A DNA stretch of 64,000 bases, taken from NCBI GenBank assembly GCA_963556255.1, contig OY744614.1, positions 40,834,078-40,898,077 on the forward strand, read 5' to 3'. This DNA is from Allolobophora icterica (Eukaryota; Annelida; Clitellata; Crassiclitellata; Lumbricidae). The translations under genes were made by a program, and so were the position numbers. The notes below the pieces were generated by a model that ran no database searches, had not been told where the DNA came from, and saw only the letters and a list, made by a program, of their open reading frames with translations. Every line of letters starts with the position of its first letter. Position 1 is the stretch's first letter. This document shows, one piece after another, positions 24,384 through 35,998 of the stretch.

Positions 24384-25799
24384 CATATAAAAATATATTG
24401 AATTCACAATAATTATGCACTCTGAATTATAATATTTAATATGGGCCCTAGACAGTTAGTTCGGATTGTTACTAGCTTTAACTATCAACTATCAACCAAA
24501 GCCATCAATTAGTATTAACAATGTAAACTAGACTTAGCCTACCTAAACCAGCATCAATGATTTAAATCAGTGTTTCCCAAAGTGGGTTCTGCAGAACCCT
24601 AGGGTTCCGTGAGGGGAAGACAAAGGTTCCGTGCAGCAATTGGATAAGTGTTGTTTGAATGAGTTGTTACATTATAAATCAGACTCCGAGGTGAAGACAC
24701 AGGTTCCGTGGAGAAATTTCATTTAAAACAATTTCTTTTCTCAAATCAAAATCAATTCCTTTGTTGAGAAAATTCAAAAATGTATACATGATACACCATG
24801 GAAATGTCTTCTTTTGTCAGAGATTCAGAGTCAAATAATGCTAAATCACACTAGAACAACAGAGGGGATTGGACACGACCCCCCCTGGGTGTGCAATGAA
24901 GACTTAACTGTGGGGGTCCTAAGAAACACTGGGGGTTAAAGCCCCGACAATTCTCATCCTGAGCACAGAGGTTCCAATTTGGATGTATTAGTTATGACAG
25001 ATTTAGCCAGAGTTCTGAACTCTCTGCAGCTTCACTCCCTCGGCATGTTTGCTTATTGATGCCAGTAAGAAGCGAGTTACAGTAATCTAGGCGATTGGAA
25101 ACCAATGCATTTGTGTGTTAGTTTAACATGTCGCGTTATGTTATTCCCGGAGACGTGGCAATCTTCTGATTACGAGTCTTACTAAGAAGACATATGTACT
25201 ATGGCATTGCTGTGCACAGATTCAGTGGACACGTGCCTTAGGCCCCCTAATGCCCTTTGCCGAATCTCTTCATCCTTGTATCCCAATATCCACTATCGCC
25301 TTGCTGCTTCAACTTCAAATCCATGTCTCAGATCATGTATTACCCTTTTGTCAGAATTTCATCCTCTCTCTGGATCTGGTATAATCTTTCGTCATTTCCA
25401 CCGATACTCAATTACCAAGAATTTGAATACATTTAATTAAATGACAATAAGTGAAACCGGAACAAAGAAGGTTGTTTTCTTCATCATGCATCAACCACAT
25501 TATAGAATTATGAAAATGGAATCATTGGAGATAAAATGGAAAAACCCAATGATTTACTATTAAAACGTGCTGACGCTTAACTCCTGCAATTCAAAAACGT
25601 CCTTGAAAAGGTATTTCAAGCATTGTGGGCAACACCAGCGCAGTAAACGAGGAAATTAGCATTCAAGCCCCAAGACCTAATTAACCACAATTAAACTGTC
25701 ACTGCTGTGTTGAATAAACCTGTGAAACTGTCACATATGTATCGATTGTCCGCTGTGCTTTAAAACTAAAGCAAATGCTGTAAAGCCGTCGCACTGCTA
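24384..25799. other. Interval between repeats and the 3' end of the POLDIP3 gene
   Basis: No gene is supported. Around 24565-24700 the sequence CAGTGTTTCCCAAAGTGGGTTCTGCAGAACCCTAGGGTTCCGTG resembles a hAT terminus but no partner end was found. The stretch nearest 25800 probably includes POLDIP3 3' UTR. Confidence 0.4.
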
Positions 25800-28700
25800 T
25801 CACATGTGCACTGTAAAACTGACAGGTTTAACTGGTGTCTGCTCCGACGCTGTCTTGAAGAGTGCCTTGTGCAGAATGTTTGGATCCAGCTCTACCACTT
25901 GTGTTGGCACCGTCTTGTTCAGTCTGAAACCAAAGTGAAAATGTCCACAGTAAATTAGACCTACTGCACCACTTCCTGACCTGACCCCAAAAGATTATGA
26001 GGTCAAGAATAACTTTACCTATCATGACCAAAAAGTCTTGATTTTGTACACGTGGCAAGCACAGTGTGGAATCGTTTACAAGCTCCTGGTTTACACACCA
26101 TTCTGATTAGTGCAGTGATGTTATATCCCACAAAGCTATTAACTAAATAAACCATACTGGTAACACACCACACAAGAACTGCAGTGAAGCACTAAATATT
26201 GACTATTTCCACATTATCCTTCTTTACGTGAAGACTGGTTACACACTGTATCATAAAGCGTGTCCACACGGTATAATAGTCAACATCAGTAAACACCGGT
26301 AAGTAATAATATATTCATGTTTATTGACAAGCTCACTGACAAACCTCAGTAACATTGAAACATATGATGGTACAATTATCAAGATCTTATAGAACACACA
26401 TCTTGGCAGCCTGTTAGGTGCCCGCTCATTTTAAAGCAGCCCCCTAGGAGTGGAAGGCTGAGTCGACCTATAGGAGTTCACGGGTACTGAACCGCGTCTT
26501 TCGAGATCTTAAGTTCTCCTTGCAAAAGTGTTACCAGTCATCTATCCCCCTGACATCAACCAACATAACTAAAGACTGTGGCAAGCATGACAAAATCAGC
26601 TAAGTAGCAACATAAAACAGCCAGCCAAGAAACCCAAATGCCTTGAAGTTTGATTAAGTTGATGCAAGTCATCTCACCTGAGTGGCTGGTGCTGCTGCAG
26701 ATCAGACAATGCAGTTGTCTGAGCTCTTTTGCCTTCTTCCAACACTAAATTCATAGGAGCACCTACGGCAAAAATTACATCAAACAGCTGCAAGGCTATC
26801 TGATGTCTTAAGATTAAGGCTACAGGAACATGTAGTTAAGGGTCATCCATAAATGACCTACTTCGACTCCTGCCCTTGTCTGCATTTAGAATTACCCGTC
26901 TCCATTGGGAATAATCCCCTCCCCGTAGTCTGCATTTGGGCAAGCCCCCTCTCTGCAGACTTCCATTACTGATGACTCCTAACAATAGAATTGCAAAGCA
27001 CAATAGAGCTACTTATGTAACTTACTACACAGCTTACCAGATGCTGAAGTTACTTAAAGAGCACATTTAAAATGTATTTTTCAAACTGTTCACTTACTTT
27101 AGAATACTCTTAAATCATAAATTCTAAGGAAACTGGTGTAACTATGTTTATCAAGTGCAATTAGCAATTGGTTAATAAAGAACATATTTGCTTTCTTATT
27201 TTTTTAACACTTTAGCGACGAGCATGTACTAAAATGTATGCAAAAACTAATCCCTCTGGTTGTTAAAGGGTTAAGTGAGGGAGGCAAAATGTGACGGCGC
27301 AAAAGTAGCACTTCTAGTGCCGAGTGCAGTGAACAAGGATTATACATGCCAGGAAGCTCCTCTAAAGCCTATTACTGCCAAGCAAACACGGAACACAGTC
27401 ACAAGAGAGATCAACCGTCCACATCATTCATATTTACTTCCCACCATCAACATCACCATTACTTCTAAGAACCACTGTCCTCGGGGTTGAAGGATATTTG
27501 AGATAAACGCGAGAACAGCACTCCAACACCTGGAACAGTGGCTACACTGGTTCCTTGATGGCCATGTTCGCAGAGCACACTCTGGGCCCACCTGCATCAC
27601 CAGTGGCTCAGTGAGAGACATCAATGGGTCCTAAAGGCATGTCTATGTGGGACTTAACAGTCACTTACTGTGCACTATAACAGTGGCATAGAAGGTGTCT
27701 GTAAAAGTTGTCTACAAATAGGTACACTTGTCTAACTTCATTTCTTGCACAGAGAAACTATTAGGACTGCTTTTACTGACCATCCAGTTCCCTCATGTGG
27801 TATTTCGCAACGGCTGCAACTGCATCCTCCCGATTGACGTAGACCACTTCAGCGTGTCCTGCTCTCACAAGACGCGCCCTTTTCAGTGCGCCAACCGCAC
27901 CAAACAGCTCCTAGAACATTCAAAAACTATCATTAGACAAAACCAAACTGTGTTATTAATCTAGAACAGCCTAAACAGCAAAGGACGCTGATATCATAAA
28001 TTTTTTAGCCCAAGTGATGATGCAAACGGCATGGCACGTAGAAAATCGGGCTGTCCTAGATATCTAGGACAGCCCGATTAAGAGCTGACTAATAACAATG
28101 GGGCCATTTTGTAATGATGGACAAAATGTTGGATCCAAGTCCGTCCCAGACTGCCTTCTACAGGATTCTGTGTGCAATGCAATGCAAGCTCTTGATGAAA
28201 AAACACGTAAGCCTATTTGTCCACCGCTACAGAAAGCCTATAAGGGACTCCACAACAGTCCAGCAGCTAGCACGCTAAACTGTCATTTGAAAGGCTGGGG
28301 TTCAAATCCCCAGCAGTGAACTCAGCTATGACAAGTACACTGACCAGGGCTGTAGTAGTAAAATTAGAGGTGAGTACACGCTACGGGTTAGTTTTCTGAG
28401 CAAATTAGAGGTGAGTATACGCTACAGTATTTTGTGAGTATATGCTGCAGTATTTTAATATAAATAAATGTAAATAATTTGTGAGGTGAGTATACGGTCT
28501 CTAGAGGTGAGTACATGCTGTATACCCGCGTATACCCTCGACTACAGCCCTGACACTGACTGAATACTGAGGATAGGGCTGGCCATTGCCTCATACACTA
28601 AGTTAAAGAAAAATGAAGTTGCTAAAACTTCATATCCATGGCTGTCTCCATGGGTTCAAGGGACTGCAAATAAAAACAAATGCTTCTGACAAATATATTT

Positions 28701-31700
28701 GTGTTAATTAGCAACTTGGTCAGCATCAACGTTTCTTCATTTCTACAGATACAGAATGCTTGCTCATGATTTCAGAAGAAACAGTTATCATATGCCACCA
28801 TTAAACAACTGCTCAATTTAAACACATCAAACAATACTCATCGTGATATCATCATGTGGAAATATTCATTGTGATATCCTAATATGAACATACTCCGCAT
28901 GATATCATTGCGTGAAAATACTCACCGTGATATCTTCATGTGAAAATACTGACCGTGATATCTTCATGTGAAACACTAGGATGCAGATTAGAGACCTGGA
29001 TACGATATCCTTGCAACGGACTGGCCATCTCTTCAGGGTGCTGCAACAGATTCCAGAAACTTCTCAGTAAACAAAACATCAAAAGAACAATGACATAAAG
29101 CTGCGATAGTCGTGATGCCATAGACAATCAAACTAACAATTAAGCTCCGAACGTTTGTCTGGTGCCAGGCTTTTGTGATTAAACTCTGCAAGTGTTCCAT
29201 TCCCTCCAAACTCGCCAACATGTCTCCATTACTTCTTACTGATCCTTATTCAATCCAAAATGACTATTTTGTGTCTTTTATGAATCATTTAGATTAACCA
29301 GGTGTTTGGTGTTTGGGAGTTAGTCACTTCATATATCATACGCTCCCCTTAAATTATTATTATTATTATTATTATTATTATGCATTTAATAAGCACCGTT
29401 GTCCAATGACAAAGCATAAATCGATGGCACTGAGCAATTGTGAATGAAAGACTTGCTTAACCGTCTCGGGGAAGAGGCTTAAACCCATATTCTCTGCATT
29501 ACAAAGTGATAGCTCTAACCAATTGCCTATTGTTTTCCACAAACTAGACCTGAAATGTTTATAATATCCAAGTGCCCGGTTTTCAACAAATTACTGTTTG
29601 AAAATTTAAATACCAAACCAATACCTTTGCAGCAGCAGCAGCAGCAGCAGCAGTTGGAAGTCTTGGCTGAGTGGAAACAGGTGTTTGTGGTTTGTGGACG
29701 ACTTTGACTGGAGGCTGAGACACAACTGTCTGAATTGGTTGCTGGTCAGCTACTTTACCAAATGAAATTCTGGAACTCATTGGGAAAGCCGAGACATTCT
29801 GCCCAAAAGCAAACAAGTAGAACGTAACAAAGGTAACACAACTATCGCTTGCTGTTTATTACAAAGCGGTCCAAGATTGACAGAAAACTTATTTTAAAGT
29901 GTTAATAATAAAAACTTTAAACACTTAATACCATAGTACCAACATGCATACTATTCAGTTTGCTTCCCCTACAATACAAATGCATTAAACAAGAAATCAT
30001 GCTGTTGATACTTAGTCCAAACAACATAAAGTGCACTTCACAAGATGAAATATAGTTACGTTTAACCCTTTAACGATGAGGGGATTAGTTTTCCATACAT
30101 TTTAGTGCACGCTTGTCATCATTTTGAAGTGTTATGGAAAACCTTGCACTTCTTGCAAAACAAATGCAAATGACGGCATGAAGACTTTCATAAAATTGGA
30201 AGAGTTTTGACTGTAGCAACTGCTGTTATGTTGCACTACTCTGATGCTCACCTGCTGGAAAGGCTTCTGTGTAGAGACAATACTTGCTGCGCGTTGATCA
30301 TTTGTCATTGTAATCAGTAACTTCGCATTGTTCTGTAAGATTTGTGTATTGGGTTCACCTGGATTACCCTGAAAATAAAATACAAAATACATCTACATTG
30401 TACACGTAAACAGTTACACTGACTGTATGTAACAATTGTTTCTATTCACATAATACACGAATACAAGATCTCAATAGTAATGGTAATGGCAAATTTATAT
30501 AGCGCCACTTCAAGAGAGTGTTTACGGAAAAAATGCCAGAGAATCTGAGAAGCTCATGTCACAGGTTGTTAGGCAGCTTGTCACCTTACCATGACAAACG
30601 AAGCCACAGTGAATTTTTTGCTTGTGAGAATATCTTACGAGAGACATATTCCTAGCATGCCTAGTTTCACTATACTAATGCGAATGTCGATTGATCATGT
30701 TTTCTGAATTATGATGTCAGTGTGCCATAGAAGTAGTTACATTACACTTACATCAACATTTACATTTGCAACTTCCTCAGAAAACTCACCATCAGTGGTT
30801 GAGGAACAGGCATGAGAGGAGGAGTAGAACAATTTACAGTCTTAACTATGTTGCCGCCAAAATTCATAACTCCCAGTTGGCTGCCAGGTGGAGCTACTGG
30901 AGCACCCCAGGCAAACGGCTGCTGGGTTTCCAGTGTAGCAAACAAACTTACAGGAGTACGCTGAACTGACGTAGGAAACAACGGTGGAGCCGAGATTCCT
31001 CGTTTGGCCTCCAGCTTCTGCCGAACGTCAAACAGTGGAGGGACAGATCCAGCAGTTCCTTCCTTCTCCAACTTTTTGTTCAGTATCTTCTGACGCGCAT
31101 CTGCAAACTTTGTCTTTGCAAGTATCTTCTGCCGGGCATCCGAGACAGTGCCTCCACTTTGTGGCCCTGGAATTAAACTCGGCACCGGTGCCCCACCAAG
31201 TCTCGGTACTGTATGCACATTTGCTGCTGGTGCATTGCCAAGTCGAGATGCTGGGCCTAGTCTCTGAGGCAGGACGCCAACATTTTTTTCTATAGGGTCC
31301 GAGAGCCGCTGTCGTGCATCAAACCGCTGTGTCAATTTTGTTGAAGGAGGTGCAGTAATTGGCTTTTTGACAAAGGGTTTCTTTCCATTAGGAGGTGTTA
31401 TCTTTATTCTTGTTTCCACTGTGTTAGTTTCAATTCTGGCAGCAGTCCTAGAAAAAGGCACAGTTAAAACAAAAGAGAACTTACGACAAGAAGGCAGTTA
31501 TATTTCCAGAAAAGAAAAAAGTAGGATCTGTTAAAAATACACTTTCACCACTGACCACTTATTTTATAGTCACTTATTCACCTACTCTTTCATTTACACA
31601 ACTGCACATTCTAATGACTATGCATAAATACTCAAGGTCCTATGACAGGGTCTACCTGAATCCCCAAACCCAACACTTCAAAAGTGGTGAAAATGCCAAA

Positions 31701-32239
31701 TTGACGAAACACTCAAAACAATTTTTTCTGAGATAGAACATGTCGTTGCATGGGCCGAGGCATGCAATCTGAAATTGAATCAGGCCAAAATCAGATAAAT
31801 GATTATCCGGCAACCCAGAAAAAGTTGGGAGTGGACATACCTGGTGCCAAAATGGGATTGCTAGGGTAGAAATTATGAGCATTTTAGGAGTAACTCTTAA
31901 GGAACATCTTGGTTTCGACACACGTTTGGACAGCATTAAGGTCAGACAGTCACGTCAGTATCTAGAAGGCCATGCACTGTGCCATGGTTACCCATGGGCT
32001 AACAGGCCCCTCACTAAGTGATGTCGTTGGTGCAACCACAGTCCACTGTGGTACGGATGCTTTACGCGGCCCCTATATGGTTGGGCTTTGTAGACCGATC
32101 ACCTCGAAACTAGCTACAATGTACTCGCGAAGCCTTCGAACAGCATGTTAATTCTAGGTTACATGGTACCCTACCTCTTTCTTGGGTTTACACCAATTCC
32201 TTTTTGCTTTATGTAGTCGTCTAATGAACAGTCGGCCAT
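25800..32239 (-). CDS. POLDIP3: POLDIP3/SKAR, complete 8-exon coding model
   Basis: Homologue of POLDIP3 (SKAR), an RRM protein of the TREX/exon-junction mRNA export and S6K1-coupled translation machinery. Exons in transcript order: 32175-32239, 30790-31447, 30252-30368, 29625-29798, 28954-29040, 27781-27910, 26678-26762, 25800-25923. All introns are GT-AG, phases agree and the total is 1,440 nt (479 aa plus stop; human is 421). Exon 1 encodes MADCSLDDYIKQKG, the family's N-terminal UAP56-binding-type motif. Exon 2 has the DARQKI/DARQRL repeats. Exon 4 has eight alanines from GCT/GCA codons. Exons 5-6 form the RRM (YRIQVSNLHPSV, then ELFGAVGALKRARLV and AEVVYV). The last exon has VVELDPNILHKALFK, like the family C terminus. 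Joins are inferred from splice consensus and homology, without transcript data. Confidence 0.88.
26440..26560 (-). repeat. tRNA-like SINE head in the POLDIP3 3' region
   Basis: The minus strand reads GGGGGATAGATGACTGGTAAC followed by CGCGGTTCAGTACCCGTG, A- and B-box-like. It resembles the segment at 4430-4535. It lies in the last POLDIP3 intron. Confidence 0.45.
28044..28079. repeat. 36-bp perfect palindrome
   Basis: Positions 28044-28079 are a perfect palindrome with no spacer, centred between 28061 and 28062 (arms AATCGGGCTGTCCTAGAT). It lies in the POLDIP3 intron between exons 5 and 6. No function is known. Confidence 0.9.
28830..28975. repeat. 28-bp minisatellite spanning a POLDIP3 exon-intron junction
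   Basis: On the minus strand, GATATCACGGTCAGTATTTT is followed by four diverging copies of the same 28-bp unit. The first copy contains the end of exon 5 and its GTCAGT donor; the second has a consensus GTGAGT in the same position. Later copies have lost the GT. The array therefore arose from duplication of the exon end and splice donor. Confidence 0.85.
31690..32155 (+). pseudogene. Non-LTR reverse transcriptase C-terminal fragment
   Basis: Broken plus-strand frames read HVVAWAEACNLKLNQAK, a stretch around ILGVTLKEHLGFDT, and later peptides resembling the thumb region of CR1/Jockey-type reverse transcriptases. There are several stops and frame changes. It is inserted antisense in POLDIP3 intron 1. 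Confidence 0.55.
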
Positions 32240-32569
32240 CTTCTACTCGCACGATTAGATCTCTTTTCCTATCCACAATAAAACAACTGAGACTAATTTT
32301 AACGGTTAATAAGTGAACATTAATTAATTCCCAATTAAAACAATTTTTTCCTCGCGAACAGGAAACGACGAAATGATGAAAGAACTCGAAGCAACTGCAT
32401 ACGTCAAAAGTTAAATTTATCGAGCGCTAGTTTATGTAAGTAAGTATATGAGCTCAGGCGTTAACATAATATGGGTTTAAAGTTGTTCAGAAGTATTATG
32501 TTAGAACCACTGCAGGTTAACCTTAAACTCTTAATAACCCATCCTCTTATGATCATAAGCTTTGATAGT

Positions 32570-32765
32570 GTCCACTAAAGTGTCAACCAAATAATTCCAC
32601 ATGTCTACAACTTTCCCTCTGAAGAATTTCTGCCCTAATGTTCTTTTCTGTTTCTTAAATAATTTATGCCTATGTCCTCGAGTCGCCTTGTTTGAAACTA
32701 ATTACAATGCATTGACTCCTTTCCAGTAACAATCTTATAAGCTTCAATTAAGTTGGGCGATGGGC
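32570..32765 (-). pseudogene. LINE reverse transcriptase C-terminal remnant
   Basis: The minus strand carries LIEAYKIVTGKESMHCN and, in shifted frames, pieces resembling a KYKLFKK...RKFFF...VDMWN C-terminal motif common in CR1/Jockey-type ORF2. It is short and decayed, and lies upstream of the POLDIP3 start codon. Confidence 0.45.
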
Positions 32766-32769
32766 GGTT

Positions 32770-33883
32770 GGTGAAGTAAGCACAAAATGTAAGTAGTGGT
32801 GATTGAAAACTTGAATTTCCTTATACATTTAATGTTTTAAAAGTTAAATCGTGGGAACAAACTAATTTTAGGGCAGACAAACGAACAGTATTAATATAAG
32901 ATGGTTGGGCAGACAAGAGATTTGTTTATCCTAATAGAACTGTGTAGATATGACGGTGGCTGAGGAGTTAATCTAGGAGATGTAAGCATTTCTTTTCACT
33001 TGTAAATGAAAGTTCCGAGGAGAGATCACAATATGGGATGGGTTGCTAAATTGCAGTGCCTTTGCTGATGAAACACTCGGGAATGGTGTTCCGGCACCAT
33101 TTTTCAGCTATTAAAAATAATTTAGTTATTTGAATAAAAGAATAATTTAGTTAATGTGACGTCAACAATTTTCTTGGGGAGGGTCTCACCGAGACCTCTC
33201 CCAAACCCCATCCCATTTTTCTTGGGCTTCGCCCTCGATTTAGCCTTTCTATAAATATTCAGTTTCGGAACCTTTTTCTAGAAAAAAACAGTGGTAAGTT
33301 AGTATCATATAACTCATTAGCCCACAGCACAAGGAGGGATACCTATGAAACTGTCTCATCCCATAGAATTTTGGCATGAAATTGACCTCATCAGAGGCCT
33401 AGTCTCTCTCCCTCTCTCTCTCTTGCTCCCTCCTTCTCTCTCTGTCTCTGTCTCTGTATAACAGGAACTGCAGAATATGGTGCAAACATGATGTTCCAAG
33501 TTGCATGCACATGGTACAGTCCATACACTACGGCCCATTTACATATCAGCATTTATTTATAGTGACCATATGGCTTTGACCCTGCTCATTTTTGCAATGA
33601 ACTGATCGGTGACACAACGTTAAGTTTCCCGTATATGGACCATGCTAGCCCAAGATTCAAATCTCTTAAACAAGCCACCATCAGTAAGTCAACCAGCAAC
33701 CACGAGCGCAGGTGCATGGGACATGCGCTGTAACTACTGTGTGATCTAACTGGGCCAGTTTGATACATTCCCTTTGATACACGTACATGTATGTGCATTC
33801 ATTGAATGTTCTGAATGTGTCAGTAAAAGCTTTTGCGGTCGCGCAAATGGAAACACCAGCCAGTTACCCACAGCACCATAACT
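32770..33883. other. Gene-free interval upstream of POLDIP3
   Basis: No gene is supported. A CT-rich simple repeat lies at about 33400-33460. The POLDIP3 promoter should lie just above 32239, but no core motif was recognised. Confidence 0.35.
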
Positions 33884-34672
33884 CAGTGGTTTTCAAACTT
33901 TCTGCACCACGGACCCTTAATTTTTCTAGGTATAGGTCACAGACCCAAGTATTTAAACAATCAAATTTATCACTTAAAATTTAATAAAAATAACAGGCAG
34001 ACTATTTCCACAATACAAGCTTGCTTATGACGATGAGGACTATTATAATATAAAATGTAACACTGAATAAATTGCTATTAACATCCTGGAATAATTATTG
34101 AACACAGTCATTTTTAAGAAATCAGTAACATCAGTTTCACCAAAAACTAGTAATGTCAGTGGGAGGGATGTGCTTGCTTTGCTTTGCACAAACTGTCAAT
34201 TCTTGGCAGTTATTTTGGATAAGCACACACAAAAGTCACTTTCAACAACAAGTCTGGATCTATACTTGGTCTTCATATTAGTAAGTGTTGAAAATGCTGC
34301 TTCACACAAATATGTTGTTGCAAAACATAACAAAATGTTACAAAATATCCTTGTGGGATAACAATGGATATTCAGAAGCCCTGAATTACAATTACAATTT
34401 GGAGAGAACCCCAGTTGATCGAAATCCAACATGTTCACAAGATTCGAGGGAAAGACACAAAGGAAGACCAAGACTGAGTTGGACAGACAAAATGAACGAG
34501 AAGATCAGAAGATTTGCGACTAACATTGACAAAAGACCGGGGAAAATCGAGATCATGTATTAGCACCCATCGTCGCAAAGTGTTAACGAATTTTTCAGAA
34601 CGCTCTTGCGGACCCCTGCCACATCCTTTGCGAACCCCTCTTGGTCCTCGGACCACAGTTTGGAAAGCTCTG
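33884..34672 (-). mobile_element. hAT transposon remnant with TSD and transposase tail
   Basis: The ends CAGTGGTTTTCAAACTTT and CAAACTGTGGTCC...CAGAGCTTTCCAAA (minus strand) are typical hAT inverted termini. Octamers CCATAACT (33876-33883) and TCATAACT (34673-34680) are a 7/8 target duplication. Inside, about 34193-34360 on the minus strand encodes a piece with TTYLCEAAFSTLTNMKTKYRSR, split here as TTYLCEAAFSTL and KTKYRSR, which is the C-terminal dimerisation segment of ZBED5-like hAT transposases. The rest of the transposase is deleted. Confidence 0.8.
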
Positions 34673-34907
34673 TCATAACTGGCAACTTCTATCCACTTAA
34701 TTAACATGTATGTACTTCAACGCTGTAACGCTGCTGCTTTACATGTAAACGAAAATATCATATGCATATCGATTAATTTCTACCAATTGGCAAGAATCGG
34801 TTACAACAAGGACAAAACTAAAGACACTGATCATTAATTACAGTTTCCAAGCACAAGACAAAAATGAAGCACAGTTTAAAACTGCTTCAGCAGTCAGCTG
34901 GTGAATA

Positions 34908-35706
34908 TACAGGGTGGGCCAGTAGGAATGCACCAACTTTGAATGGATATAACTTGAACAATTATTACCCGAACATCGTGCCCGATATACTAAATTGAAA
35001 GTAATCATCCACTCTACTACTGTGTCAAATCTTGCACTGATATACGGCACCACTGTTATAAAATTTCGGTGCGGCGCACACCTCTCAATTTTGAATGTAA
35101 ATATTGAACATCATGACGCCGCTCGCGGAAGAGGATAGAATTTTAATCCGAATTTTAAGAGCAGAAAAAGGATACAATGCACATCAGATGATGATAGAAT
35201 TCCCTTCTAGAAAATGGAATAAATATGCTCTAGATCGATTGATTAAACAAATTGATGCTACGGGAACGTCTAACAGCCGCAACTGTGGTCGCAAACGTTC
35301 TGCGCGCACAGCAGCGAACATTGCACAAGTCCAAGAGTTAATTTCCAGCCAAGACAACAATCCAGGGACGAGTAAGAGTCCGAGCACGTGGTGGACATTA
35401 TTGAGTATTTGTTTGACTGATGGTAAATTCACTCAAGATATTAATTGTTAGTACTAAGTGACTGTTTAGAACTGACGTCTTCAGTTTCAGACTTTTGTTT
35501 TTTCTTGCAGTTTTATGGCCAGAAAATGGCACATCGAATATTAATAGCATTATCTCATAAAGTCGTAAAATTATCTCGTAGATATTTTGCAGAATCAAAA
35601 AATGGATAATTATCTTCAATCTGATATATTGGACAAGACGCTCAGATAAAAATTATTCAAGTTATAAGGCGTCAAAGTTGGTGCATTCCTACTGGCCCAC
35701 CCTGTA
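34908..35706 (+). mobile_element. Deleted Tc1/mariner-superfamily element with 35-bp perfect TIRs
   Basis: Perfect 35-bp terminal inverted repeats occupy 34908-34942 and 35672-35706, starting TACAGGGTGGGCCAGTAGG. TA dinucleotides flank both ends, the expected mariner-type target duplication. At 799 bp the element is too short for a full transposase and is an internal-deletion derivative. Confidence 0.92.
35104..35451 (+). pseudogene. Transposase N-terminal helix-turn-helix, truncated
   Basis: The ORF reads MTPLAEEDRILIRILRAEKG, NAHQMMIEFPSRKWN, IDATGTSN and GRKRSARTAANIAQVQELI. This is the N-terminal HTH region of a family of Tc1/mariner-like transposases common in insects and marine invertebrates. 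The catalytic DDE/D domain is absent; similarity stops near PGTSKS. Start at 35104 or 35113. Confidence 0.75.
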
Positions 35707-35850
35707 TATGTGGTGTATATAATCCCTGCCAGTATGACCATTGGCATTAGATGGGACCCATGTGGGCTCTATATGGGGACAATGTCGGCAGGATTAGGCT
35801 GTCATACGCACAGCAAGCAAGATAAGACAGATACAAGAAGTTACAGTCAA

Positions 35851-35936
<86 letters not shown>

Positions 35937-35980
35937 ACATCATCATCATCATCATCATCATAATCATCATCATCATCATC
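35851..35980. repeat. (CAT)n microsatellite
   Basis: Nearly pure CAT repeats, giving poly-His and poly-Met reading frames that are not genes. It lies just beyond the FLCN stop codon and would be in the 3' UTR if the transcript extends that far. Confidence 0.95.
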
Positions 35981-35998
35981 ATCAATATGTCATCATCG

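Noticed and set aside
27424..27624. Minus-strand ORF as a POLDIP3 exon after the RRM
   Set aside because: Phase does not fit the exon ending at 27781; the exon at 26678-26762 fits both phase and family sequence.
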